From Rubrivivax sp. SCN 71-131 (GTDB lineage Bacteria; Pseudomonadota; Gammaproteobacteria; Burkholderiales; Burkholderiaceae_C): a DNA stretch of 64,000 bases. The position numbers were made by a program, and so were the translations under genes. Shown here in pieces: positions 44,356-53,620 of this stretch (positions within the stretch are counted from its first letter, which is position 1; each line of letters opens with the position of its first letter). The DNA lies in assembly GCA_001724995.1 (NCBI GenBank), contig MEFD01000016.1, forward strand, positions 62,001-126,000, in the 5' to 3' direction. The notes beneath the pieces were generated by a model. That model had not been told where the DNA came from. It saw nothing but the letters and a program-made list of their open reading frames with translations, and ran no database searches.

Positions 44356-45832
44356 TCAGCGCTTCACCGCCAGTGCCTCGGCCACGGTCTGGAACGCCTC
44401 CAGCGCCGCCTGCAGGTTCTCGACGATCTCGGCGGCCATGACATCCGGCGGCGGCAGGCCGTCCACGTCGTCCAGGCTCTCGTCCTCGAGCCAGAAGATG
44501 TCGAGGTTCAGCTTGTCGCGCGCGAGCAGTTCATCGACCGGGAACCGCCTGAAGCGCTCGCTCTCGCGCCGTGCACCGGGCTGGCCCACCCGATAACAGG
44601 CCGCGAAGTCCTGCAGGTCCCCGCGTGGCCAGGGGGTTCTTCTTCAGCGTGAAGTGCTGGTTGGTGCGCAGGTCGTAGATCCACAGCGCCTGCGTGTTCG
44701 GCTTGCCGTCGGCCCGCGGCGGGTGCTTGTCGAAGAACAGCACGTTGGCCTTGACGCCGGGCTTGTAGAAGATGCCGGTGGGCAGGCGCAGCAGGGTGTG
44801 GAAATCGAACTGCTCCAGCAGCCGCCGGCGGATGCCTTCGCCGGCGCTGCCGGCTTCGAACAGCACGTTGTCGGGCAGCACCACGCCGGCGCGGCCGCGG
44901 CTGCCCATCACCGTCATGATGTGCTGCATGAAGTTGAGCTGCTTGTTGCCGGTGGTGAACTTGAAGTCCTCGCGCTCGTAGTCCTCGCGCTCGGTGTCGA
45001 CCTCGCCGTCCTCGCCGATCACCCGGAAGCTGCTCTTCTTGCCGAACGGCGGGTTGGTGAGGATGACGTCGTAGCGCTCGCCGGGGTCGGCGGCGAGCGC
45101 GTCGACGTTGCGGATCGGACTGTCGCCGTTGCCGATGCCGTGCAGGTAGAGGTTCATCGCGCACAGGCGCACCACTTCATCGACGATGTCGTTGCCGCTG
45201 AAGGTCTCTTCGCGCAGCCGCCGCTGCGCGGTGCGGTCGCGCGCCTGGGCGCCGACGTGCTCCTTCATGTACTCGTAGGCCGAGAGCAGAAAGCCCCCGG
45301 TGCCGCAGGCCGGGTCGTGCACGGTCTCGCCGATGCGCGGGTCCAGCGCCGTCACCATCGCCTGGATCAGCGGGCGCGGCGTGAAGTACTGGCCCGCGCC
45401 GCTCTTCACCTCGGCGGCGTTGCGCTCCAGCAGGCCTTCGTAGATGGCGCCCTTCACGTCCACGCCGATGCCGATCCAGGTCTCGGCGTCCATCAGCGAC
45501 ACCACGCGCTTGAGCTTGGCCGGGTCGGTGAGCTTGTTCTGCGCGCCGCGGAAGATGGTGCCGATGAGGCCCTTTTCCCCCGCCAGCGCTTCCAGGGCGT
45601 GGCGGTAATGGATCTCCAGGTCGTCGCCGGCCAGCGGCGCCAGCCGGTCCCAGCGCCAGGCGGCCGGGATGGTGCTGGGCTCGCCCAGCAACTCGGCGCG
45701 CTCCTGGTCCATCTTCAGGAACAGCAGGAAGGTGATCTGCTCGACGTAGTCGCCGTAGCCGATGCCCTGGTCGCGCAGGACGTGGGCGTAGTTCCAGACC
45801 TTGCTGACGAGGGCGGTGTGGTCGGTGCTCAT
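44356..45832 (-). pseudogene. hsdM: Type I DNA methyltransferase HsdM with a 3' frameshift
   Basis: DPACGTGGFLLSAYEYM (motif I), NPPFGKK (NPPF motif); reading frame shifts at the C4 run 44619-44622, C-terminal part continues in ORF 44356..44589. Confidence 0.85.
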
Positions 45833-45910
45833 GGGTGGGGAACCGGTCCGCCGGATAACAACAGCGAACTCAAGTCGTTGTTTCGATTGAATTTTTCCGG
45901 ATGTCTGGGT

Positions 45911-45936
45911 TTGTTCTCCGGGGCTTCGGAAAACAA
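45911..45936. repeat. Inverted repeat upstream of hsdM
   Basis: TTGTTCTCCG-GGGCTT-CGGAAAACAA, 10-bp arms with one mismatch. Confidence 0.55.
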
Positions 45937-45940
45937 GCGT

Positions 45941-46687
45941 TCAGCCCTGCGGGTCTGTTGCTCGGCGGGCGGCGTACCGTTGCTCCGGGTGCTTTTCCAT
46001 GCTCGGGATGGTGAAGGCCAGCAGCCCCTGCGCCACCATCGGGCTCAACAGCTCCTTCACCAGGTGCTTGTGGTCGCGCCGGCCCAGCAGCATCGCCAGC
46101 TCGCGGGCGCTGTGGGGCTTCCAGGCGCAGATGTCGAACACGAGCGCCTGGAGCAGTTCGCGCCCTGGGCGGGTGCCTCGTGCCGGCAGGCGTTGCACCA
46201 AGGCGGCTGGCAGCGGCCCAGGCTTGAGGGTTTGTGCGGCTGCCTGGGGGGTTTGTGGCCCTGCCTGGGGGGTTTGTGCGCCTGCCTGGGGGGTTTGTGG
46301 CTCTGTGCGGGAGGAATCTGCGCCGGCGGCCGGGCCCTCGGGCCTGACGAAGCCTGGCCCCGGCACGTAGTAGGTGCGGCTGCCACTGCCCTTCATGGCC
46401 AGCAGCCCCAGGTCGCGCAGCCGCCGCAGGTGCACCGAGGCGTTGAGCGTGTCCGTGCGATTGATGTTGCGGTAGGCCGCGTTGTCGATGGCGCCCAGCT
46501 CGCGCACGGCCACGAGCGCGCGCGCTTCCTCGTCGGACAGCGGCTCGGCCGTGAGCGCGCGCAGCCAAGCCAGGTCCACCGCACCCAGGAAGTGGTGGAA
46601 CAGGAAGGTGGCCACGAACTGGTCCGGTCGGCGGCTCGATTCGAAGGTGGGTGGCAGCAGGTCGTGCTGCTGCATCAGCTCGCGCAT
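45941..46687 (-). pseudogene. C-terminal fragment of an AlbA_2/Schlafen-domain (RecG-like) ATP-binding protein
   Basis: LSDEEARALVAVRELGAIDNAAYRNINRTDTLNASVHLRRLRDLGLLAMKGSGSRTYYVPGP; no N-terminal AlbA or ATPase portion upstream. Confidence 0.6.
46231..46316. repeat. In-frame 21-bp minisatellite (4 copies, last degenerate) encoding QTPQAGA-like heptapeptides
   Basis: TTTGTGNNNCTGCCTGGGGGG starting at 46231, 46252, 46273, 46294. Confidence 0.9.
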
Positions 46688-46689
46688 GG

Positions 46690-46931
46690 CGCGGATGCTC
46701 GGCCACGCCGCTGAGCGTGACGCCCGCCTTCTTCGCCTCGATCACGCCGCAGGCCTTGCCGCCCACGAACAGCAGGTAGTCGCAAGGGCCGCCCGGCAGC
46801 GGGAACTCGCGCACCGCGACGCCTTCGGCGGCGTGACGGTCGAAGCCCACCCTGTCCTGGACGGCCCACCCTGCGGCCACCAACAGGGTGTCGATGGCAG
46901 CCCGGGCTTGCGCTTCGGGTGGGAGGGTCAT
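46690..46931 (-). pseudogene. 5' stub of a type I restriction endonuclease subunit HsdR
   Basis: MTLPPEAQARAAIDTLLVAAGWAVQDRVGFDRHAAEGVAVREFPLPGGPCDYLLFVGGKACGVIEAKKAGVTLSGVAE, then homology ends. Confidence 0.75.
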
Positions 46932-47002
46932 GGGCGGTGCGCCGGAGTGTGGCCCGCGCAAGACGCGGGTCGCGGCGGGCCGCCCGCCCGGCGCCGCCGC
47001 CG

Positions 47003-48493
47003 TCAGCCCACCGTCGCGGCGTGCGCGTCCGACCCGGCGGCCTTCACCGGCGGGCCGATGGTCACGGTCTCCGACGGCGCGCTCGCGTCGCCGTCGATGC
47101 TGCAGGCGCGCACGAAGTAGCGGTAGGTCACGTCGGCGAGCACCGCGTTGTCGGTGAACACCGGCAGCCGCACGCCGTCGAGGATGCGCGCCGGGCCGTC
47201 GTCGTCGGCGCGATAGACGTCGTAGTGCACGGGCTCGCCGGCGGCCTTCTTCCACTTCAGCGACACCGTCCCCGGCGCCTGCTTCACGACCAGCCCGGCC
47301 TGGCCCCGCGGCCAGTGCGGGGCGGCGGCGGCCGCCGCCGAGGGCTGCGGCGGCGGGGCCTGCAGCGCGCCCTTGGGCCACAGGAAGCAGGTCACCGGCA
47401 TGTGCGCGCCGTCGAGCTGCTTGCACACGTTGCAGTAGTCGCACTTCACGATGCGGTCGATCTGGCCGGCGCGCAGCTTGTTGACCCAGTCGGGGTCGGC
47501 GAGCAGCCCGCGCGCGATGCCGATCAGGTCGGCCTGGCCCTGGGCGAGCACGCGCTCGGCGGTGGCCGGATTCGACAGCTTGCCGGCGGCGATGACCGGC
47601 ACGTCCAGGCCGCGCTCGCGCAGGAAGCGCCGCACCTCGCCGGCCAGCGGGGCGTGCAGCGCCTCGGCGTAGCTGGCACCGGGCATGCAGCGCTCGCCCG
47701 AGTAGCCGGAATAGCCGTGCAGCACCTGGCCCTGCGTGTGCACCGCGTCCTCGAACTTGCCGCCCACCGACAGCGAGAGGTAGTCGGCGCCGAGCCGCGC
47801 CATGCGCAGGCCGATCAGCTTGGCGTCCTCGACCGTGTAGCCACCGCGGATGAACTCGTCCGCGAGATAGCGGATGCCGACGGGGAAGTCGTCGCCGACA
47901 TGGCGGCGCACGCAGTCCATGACGCGGCCGATGAGGTGCAGCCGGCCTTCGAGCGTCGCGCCGCCGTAGTCGTCGCTGCGCTGGTTCACCGGCGAGACGA
48001 AGGACGCCAGCGTGTAGGCGTGCGCGTTGTGCAGCTCGATGCCGTCGAAGCCGGCCTCGCGCGCCCGCGCCGCGGCTTGGCCGAACTGCTCGACGATGCG
48101 GTCGATGTCCTCGACCGACAGCATCTCCACCGTCTGCCGCCAGCCGGACTTCGAGATCTTCAGGAAGTGAATGAGCTGCGGCACGACCTTCGAGTCCGAG
48201 GTGTCGTGGATGCGCTGCGTCATCGCCTTCAGGCCCGGGATGAACTTGTCGTCGCCGATGCGCAGCAGCGGCCCGGCGTTGCTGCCGTGGATGGCCATCG
48301 CCTCGACGACGATCAGGCCGACGCCGCCTTGCGCATAGCGCACGTAGCGCTCGGTGATCGCTTCGCTGACGAAGCCGTCGTCGCCGCACAGTCGGGTCAC
48401 CATCGCGGGGACGACGACGCGGTTGGGCACGAGCATGCCGTTGATGTTCAGGGGTTCGAGCAGCTTCATGGCAGGGGAGGGGTTCGGGTTCAT
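47003..48493 (-). CDS. Old Yellow Enzyme/NADH:flavin oxidoreductase with FeS Cys motif and FN3-like C-terminal domain
   Basis: MKLLEPLNINGMLVPNRVVVPAM, HNAHAYTLASFVSPVNQRSDDYGG, CDYCNVCKQLDGAHMPVTC; C-terminus VSLKWKKAAGEPVHYDVYRADDDGPAR...YRYFVRACSIDGDASAPSETVTIGPP. Confidence 0.85.
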   Translation of the reverse strand: MNPNPSPAMKLLEPLNINGMLVPNRVVVPAMVTRLCGDDGFVSEAITERYVRYAQGGVGLIVVEAMAIHGSNAGPLLRIGDDKFIPGLKAMTQRIHDTSDSKVVPQLIHFLKISKSGWRQTVEMLSVEDIDRIVEQFGQAAARAREAGFDGIELHNAHAYTLASFVSPVNQRSDDYGGATLEGRLHLIGRVMDCVRRHVGDDFPVGIRYLADEFIRGGYTVEDAKLIGLRMARLGADYLSLSVGGKFEDAVHTQGQVLHGYSGYSGERCMPGASYAEALHAPLAGEVRRFLRERGLDVPVIAAGKLSNPATAERVLAQGQADLIGIARGLLADPDWVNKLRAGQIDRIVKCDYCNVCKQLDGAHMPVTCFLWPKGALQAPPPQPSAAAAAAPHWPRGQAGLVVKQAPGTVSLKWKKAAGEPVHYDVYRADDDGPARILDGVRLPVFTDNAVLADVTYRYFVRACSIDGDASAPSETVTIGPPVKAAGSDAHAATVG

Positions 48494-48500
48494 GCGGGGA

Positions 48501-49523
48501 TCAGCGGCGCGCCAGCGCCATGGCCAGGATGAGGATCGAGCCGATGGCGATCGTCTGCGCGTAGGCGCCGACCTGCATCAGGTTCATGCCGTTCTGCACG
48601 AGCACGATCAGCAGCGTGCCGAGCACGACGGCGATCGTGCGGCCGGCGCCGCCGGCCAGGCTGACGCCGGCGATGACGCAGGCGGCGATCGACTCCAGCG
48701 GCAGCGAGGCGCCGATGTTCGATTCGCCGGTGTCCAGCCGCGCCGTCAGCAGCAGCCCGGCCAGCGACGCCAGCGCGCCGGCGATCGCGAACGCCGTGAC
48801 GGTGACGCGCGTGGTGCGCACGCCCGAGAGCTCGGCGGCGCGCGCGTTGCCGCCGGTGGCGTAGAGGTGGCGGCCAAAACGCGTCCACTCCAGCAGCCCG
48901 TAGATCGCCGCGACGACGACGAGCGCCACCAGCGAGGGCACCGGCACGCCGGCGAGGCGGCCGAAGCCGAAGGTCTCGGCGAAGGCCGGCGGCAGCCCCT
49001 GGATCGGCACGCCGCCGCTGACCAGCAGCGTCAGGCCGAAGACGACCGAGGACATGCCCAGCGTCATCATGAACGAGGGGATGCGCAGCAGCGCGGTGCC
49101 GAGCCCGTTGACCAGGCCGACGAGGGCGCCCACGGCCATGCCGGCCGCGCAGCCGGCGCCGATGGCGAGCCATGGCGAATCGGGGAAGGCCTGGGCGACC
49201 AGCGTCATCACCGTCGCGCCGACCACCGAGGTCAGCGCGACGACGGTGCCGACCGAGAGGTCCAGGCCGCCGCCGATCAGCACCACCAGCTGCGCCAGCG
49301 CGACGATCAGCAGGTAGACCGACTGGCGCGAGACGTTGAAGAGGTTGTCGGCGCTGAGGAAGCCCGGCGCCAGCAGCGCAAAGGTGGCGACGGCGCCGAC
49401 GAAGAGCACCGGCAGCACGGCGGCCTGGCGGTGACGCGCGAGCCGGCGCCAGACGTCGCCGAGCAGCGAGGCCGCGGGCCCGGATGCGGGCGGATTCGAG
49501 TTCATGACGGCGGTCCGGTTCAT
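48501..49523 (-). CDS. ABC transporter permease, RbsC family
   Basis: QLVVLIGGGLDLSVGTVVALTSVVGATVM; 4-nt overlap with ATPase gene. Confidence 0.9.
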   Translation of the reverse strand: MNRTAVMNSNPPASGPAASLLGDVWRRLARHRQAAVLPVLFVGAVATFALLAPGFLSADNLFNVSRQSVYLLIVALAQLVVLIGGGLDLSVGTVVALTSVVGATVMTLVAQAFPDSPWLAIGAGCAAGMAVGALVGLVNGLGTALLRIPSFMMTLGMSSVVFGLTLLVSGGVPIQGLPPAFAETFGFGRLAGVPVPSLVALVVVAAIYGLLEWTRFGRHLYATGGNARAAELSGVRTTRVTVTAFAIAGALASLAGLLLTARLDTGESNIGASLPLESIAACVIAGVSLAGGAGRTIAVVLGTLLIVLVQNGMNLMQVGAYAQTIAIGSILILAMALARR

Positions 49524-51043
49524 TCGAAGAACTGCTCCAGGATGCGGCCCTCGTCGAAGTCCGCGCGGTCGAATTCGGCGACGAGCCGGCCGCCGCGCAT
49601 GACGTGCAGGCGGTGCGACAGGCCCATCAGCTCGGGCAGGTCGGAGGAGACGAGCACGATCGCCGCGCCGGAGGCGGCCAGCTTGGCGAGGTACTCGTAG
49701 ATGGAGCGCCGCGCGCCCATGTCGACGCCGACGGTGGGCTCGTCGAAGAGGTAGACGCCGACGTCCTGCGCCAGCCCCTTGGCCAGCAGCGCCTTCTGCT
49801 GGTTGCCGCCGGAGAAGTTGGCCACCGGCTCGCCGACGCGCGCCGCCGGGAAGTCGACCTGGGCGGCGAGCCGCCCGACCATCGCCGCCTCGCGCCGCCG
49901 GCGCAGCCGCCGGCCGGCGAGCTCGCCGAAGCGCCACGACGACAGCGACATGTTCTCGCGCGCCGCGCGCATCGGCACCAGGCCGTCGCGCTTGCGGTCC
50001 GGCGGGCTGTACCAGACGCCGCCGGCGATGGCGTCGGCGGGGTGGCCGAAGCGGCGCGTGCTGCCGTCCACCGCGAGCTCGCCATGGGCGATGCGGCGCA
50101 GCCCGAAGCAGGCCTGCGCCAGCTCGCTCTTGCCGCATCCCACCAGCCCGGCGATGCCGACGATCTCGCCGGCGCGCACCTGCAGGTCGGCGCCGCGCAC
50201 GCTGCCGTCGCGCGTGTCGACGCCGCGCAGCGCCAGCCGCACCGCGGCGCCGGGCGCCAGCGGCGGCAGCGGCGGGTAGATGTCGGAGACCGCGCGCCCG
50301 GTCATCAGCTCGACGAGGCGGCCCTCGGAGGTGTCGGCCGGCACGGTGGCGATGCGGCGGCCGTCGCGCAGCACGGTCACTTCGTCGCCGATCTGCGCGA
50401 TCTCGTGCAGCCGGTGCGTGATGTAGACGATCGACGTGCCCGCCGCGCGCAGCTTGCGCACCAGCGTGAACAGCGCCTGCGTGTCGTGTTCGGACAGCGA
50501 GGCCGTCGGCTCGTCGAGGATGAGCACGCGCGGCGCCTCGCGCACCGCCTTGCAGATCTCGACCATCTGCTGCTTGCCGCGCGGCAGCTCGTCGACCTTC
50601 GCCTCGGGGCGCAGCTCGAAGCCCAGTGCGTCGACGACGCGCTGCGCCTCGTGCAGCGCCGCGGCGCGCGACAGCAGGCCCAGGCGGCCGGTGGGCTCCT
50701 CGCCGAGCGCGATGTTCTCGGCGACCGTCAGCTGCGGAATGAGCGAGAACTCCTGGAACACGGCGCGCACGCCGTGCGCGCGCGCCTCGCCGACGGAGGT
50801 GAAGGCGCCGCGGTGGGCGCCGATCTCGATCGTGCCGCTGCTGGGCGCGTTGGCGCCGGCGATCATCGAGATCAGCGTCGACTTGCCCGCCCCGTTCTCG
50901 CCGAACAGCACGTGCACGCGGCCGGGCATCAGGTCGAGGCTGACGCCCTCGAGCGCGACGTGATGGCCGTAGCGCTTGCCGAGATCGCGCAGGCGCAGCG
51001 CGGGCGCAGCGCCTGCGGCTGCCGGGGCGGGCGTCGAGGTCAC
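49520..51043 (-). CDS. ABC transporter ATP-binding protein, RbsA family (two ATPase domains, GTG start)
   Basis: GENGAGKSTLISMIAGANAPSSG; second domain NFSGGNQQKALLAKGLAQDVGVYLFDEPTVGVD. Confidence 0.9.
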   Translation of the reverse strand: MTSTPAPAAAGAAPALRLRDLGKRYGHHVALEGVSLDLMPGRVHVLFGENGAGKSTLISMIAGANAPSSGTIEIGAHRGAFTSVGEARAHGVRAVFQEFSLIPQLTVAENIALGEEPTGRLGLLSRAAALHEAQRVVDALGFELRPEAKVDELPRGKQQMVEICKAVREAPRVLILDEPTASLSEHDTQALFTLVRKLRAAGTSIVYITHRLHEIAQIGDEVTVLRDGRRIATVPADTSEGRLVELMTGRAVSDIYPPLPPLAPGAAVRLALRGVDTRDGSVRGADLQVRAGEIVGIAGLVGCGKSELAQACFGLRRIAHGELAVDGSTRRFGHPADAIAGGVWYSPPDRKRDGLVPMRAARENMSLSSWRFGELAGRRLRRRREAAMVGRLAAQVDFPAARVGEPVANFSGGNQQKALLAKGLAQDVGVYLFDEPTVGVDMGARRSIYEYLAKLAASGAAIVLVSSDLPELMGLSHRLHVMRGGRLVAEFDRADFDEGRILEQFFE

Positions 51044-52098
51044 GAGCCGACCTTGAACACCGGGCGGAAGCCGGTCGGCGCGAGCACCGTGTCGGTCTTC
51101 AGCGTGCCGATGTCGGCGTCGGTGTAGACGCGGCCGATCGGGCCGACGTCGCGCAGCAGCTCCTTCTTCTCGAGCAGGCGCACCGCCTGGTCGACGGCGA
51201 TGCGGCCGACGAGCACGACCGGTGCCATGTTCGAGGCCTCGATCGACTTGTTCCTCAGGCCCTGGTAGACGCCGGGCGTCATGTAGACGGAGACCACCTT
51301 GACCTTGCCGGTGAGCCCGCGCGCGCGCAGCACGGTGACGGCGGCCTCGGCGGTGACGGCGGTGCCGGCGACGTAGTCGATGTCCTTGTGCGCCTGAAGG
51401 ATGTCCTCGATCAGCCGCGCCTGCACCTCCTTGCCGGTGTCGCCGTACTTGGTCTCGGCGATCTCGACGGCGCTGTCCTTGATCGCTTCGCGGAAGCCGC
51501 TGTTGAAGAGCTCGACCCAGCCCGCGCCGGCCGGCCCCGGCAGCCAGGCGACCTTGACCGCCTTGCCTCCCTTCGGATGCTTCTCGGCGAGGTAGCGGCC
51601 GGCACGCCAGCCTTCGTCGCGCGGCGCGGTGAGCGAGCGCGCGTCGACCTCCTTCGAGGCGATGCCGTTGTAGGCGTCGACGACCGGGATGTTCTTGCGC
51701 TTGAGCTCGGCGACGAGGTTGTTCAGGCCGTCCTGCGAGATCGCGCCGATGATCACCGCCTTGGCGCCGCCGGCGACGCAGTTCTCGATCTGCGAGATCT
51801 GGTTGGCGAGCTGCGTGAAGCCGCCGGCGTCGAGCACCGCGGCGCGCACGCCCAGGCGCTTGGCCTCTTCGGTGATGCCGTAGTTGGCGGCGAGCCAGAA
51901 CGAGTCCTTCAGGTGCGGGAAGGACACGCAGATGTCCCAGGGCTGCGCGGCCTTGGCGAGGGCGACGTAATTCGCGGGCGCGGACTTGCCGTCGGCGCCG
52001 GTCGAGTTGACCTGCAGCGGGAACCAGTCGGCGGCGTGTGCCGCGCTGCCGCACAGCAGCGCAGCGGCCAGGACCAGGGGCTTGGGGAGCATCTTCAT
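51040..52098 (-). CDS. TorT-like periplasmic binding protein
   Basis: Signal peptide; PWDICVSFPHLKDSFWLAANYGITEEAKRLGVRAAVLDAGGFTQLANQISQIENCVAGGAKAVIIG, AGRYLAEKHPKGGKAVKVAWLPGP resemble TorT. Confidence 0.8.
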   Translation of the reverse strand: MKMLPKPLVLAAALLCGSAAHAADWFPLQVNSTGADGKSAPANYVALAKAAQPWDICVSFPHLKDSFWLAANYGITEEAKRLGVRAAVLDAGGFTQLANQISQIENCVAGGAKAVIIGAISQDGLNNLVAELKRKNIPVVDAYNGIASKEVDARSLTAPRDEGWRAGRYLAEKHPKGGKAVKVAWLPGPAGAGWVELFNSGFREAIKDSAVEIAETKYGDTGKEVQARLIEDILQAHKDIDYVAGTAVTAEAAVTVLRARGLTGKVKVVSVYMTPGVYQGLRNKSIEASNMAPVVLVGRIAVDQAVRLLEKKELLRDVGPIGRVYTDADIGTLKTDTVLAPTGFRPVFKVGS

Positions 52099-52973
52099 CG
52101 TGTCGTCCTCGCAGAGGGGTTGGCAGGGGAATGCGCGAGCGGATGGCCGCGCCGCAGGTGGCCGAAGGCGTAGCCCTGCAGTTGCGCGGCGCGGGTGACG
52201 AGGGCGGCCTTCATCGCCCAGCCGGCGCCGATGCCGGCGAGGCCGGCGAGCACGAGCAGGGCGCGGCCGGCCGGTGACGGCGCGAGGGCCGCGCCGACGG
52301 CCAGCACCGCCACGACGAGCCCGCCGCGGCCGAGCCAGGGGTCGAAGCGGGCGAGGCGGGCCTGCGCCGCGGCCGGCGCCTGCGCGCGCTGCAGTCCGGC
52401 GCGGTAGCGGCGCCAGGCGAGCGCGCGCAGCAGCGCCAGCACCGCCAGCGCAAGGCCGAGCCAGGCCGGCACGGCCACGCCCGCGCCGCCGAGCAGCGCG
52501 AGCACGCCGGCACCTTCGGCGAGACCGGTGGCCACGATCAGCGGCACGACCGCCGGTTCGCGCCAGGCCGGCACGCCCTTGGCGGCCCGCAGGATGCGGG
52601 CCTGGCAGTAAAGGAAGGCCAGGCCGAGCACGCCGGCAGCGACGAGCAGTGCCGGCTGGCCGCTGAGCGCGGCCGCCAGACCGGCCGGCATCGCCAGCGC
52701 GGCCACCATGCCCTCGCGCGTCATCCACGAGCGCTGCGCGTGGCGGAAGACGTTCAGCGCGCGCCACGGACGGCCGATCTCGAGCCAGACGCAGGCCAGG
52801 CCGGCGCCGATCAGCGCCAGCGCCGGCAGCACGGTCCACGGGTGCGGCGAGGCGCCGGTGAGCACGGCGGCGCCGAGCAGCGCCAGCAGCCCGCTGCCGG
52901 CGCCGCCGAACACGAAGTTGCCGGCGGCGCGCCAGTCCCAGTGGGTCTGCAGCTTGGTGGCGAACCGGATCAT
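52095..52973 (-). CDS. DmsC-like membrane anchor subunit of a molybdoenzyme
   Basis: Polytopic; LQTHWDWRAAGNFVFGGAGSGLLALLGAAVLTG, ACVWLEIGRPWRALNVFRHAQRSWMTRE. Confidence 0.85.
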   Translation of the reverse strand: MIRFATKLQTHWDWRAAGNFVFGGAGSGLLALLGAAVLTGASPHPWTVLPALALIGAGLACVWLEIGRPWRALNVFRHAQRSWMTREGMVAALAMPAGLAAALSGQPALLVAAGVLGLAFLYCQARILRAAKGVPAWREPAVVPLIVATGLAEGAGVLALLGGAGVAVPAWLGLALAVLALLRALAWRRYRAGLQRAQAPAAAQARLARFDPWLGRGGLVVAVLAVGAALAPSPAGRALLVLAGLAGIGAGWAMKAALVTRAAQLQGYAFGHLRRGHPLAHSPANPSARTTR

Positions 52974-53620
52974 GTCCTCTCCTTGTCCCAGAGGTAGTAG
53001 AAGCCGGGGTTGGTGCCGAGCTCCTCGTGCATCTGGAACCACGGGTTGTGCTCGAGCTGTTGCGAGACGTTGCTCTGCGGATCCTCGATGTCGCCGAAGA
53101 CCAGCGCGTTGGCGATGCAGGCGTTGACGCAGGCCGGCGTGGCGTCGGGGTCGACGCCGGGCTTGAGCCCCTTGGCCGTGCCGGCATCGATGCGGTCGAC
53201 GCAGAAGGTGCACTTCTGCGCCACGCCGAGGCGACCTTCGTCGAAGCGCTGCTCCTCGGTGCGCGTGGGCTTGTCGTAGGCGAAGCTCGGCTTCTCGACC
53301 TTGTAGCGCGCCTGGTACGGGCAGGCGACCGCGCAGTAGGCGCAGCCGATGCAGATGTCGTAGTCGATCGTCACGATGCCGTCGTCGCGCTTGCGCGTGG
53401 CGGTGCTCGGGCAGACGTCGAGGCAGGGCGGGTCCGAGCAGTGCTGGCAGCCCACCGGCATGAACACGCGCTCGGCGTTCGGGTACTCGCCGAGCTCGAC
53501 GTCGAGCACCTTGCGCCACTGCACGCCGGGCGGCGTGGCGTTGGTCAGCTTGCAGGCCGCGGTGCAGGTCTGGCAGCCGACGCAGCGGCGCAGGTCGGCG
53601 ACCATCGCGTAGCGGGTCAT
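52970..53620 (-). CDS. 4Fe-4S dicluster ferredoxin-type electron transfer subunit (DmsB/PhsB/PadC-like)
   Basis: Four Cys clusters: CVGCQTCTAAC, CQHCSDPPCLDVC, CIGCAYCAVAC, CTFC...CVNAC. Confidence 0.92.
   Translation of the reverse strand: MTRYAMVADLRRCVGCQTCTAACKLTNATPPGVQWRKVLDVELGEYPNAERVFMPVGCQHCSDPPCLDVCPSTATRKRDDGIVTIDYDICIGCAYCAVACPYQARYKVEKPSFAYDKPTRTEEQRFDEGRLGVAQKCTFCVDRIDAGTAKGLKPGVDPDATPACVNACIANALVFGDIEDPQSNVSQQLEHNPWFQMHEELGTNPGFYYLWDKERT

Noticed and set aside
46231-46316. CRISPR-like repeat array
   Set aside because: 21-bp units are contiguous without spacers and lie in a reading frame; it is a minisatellite.
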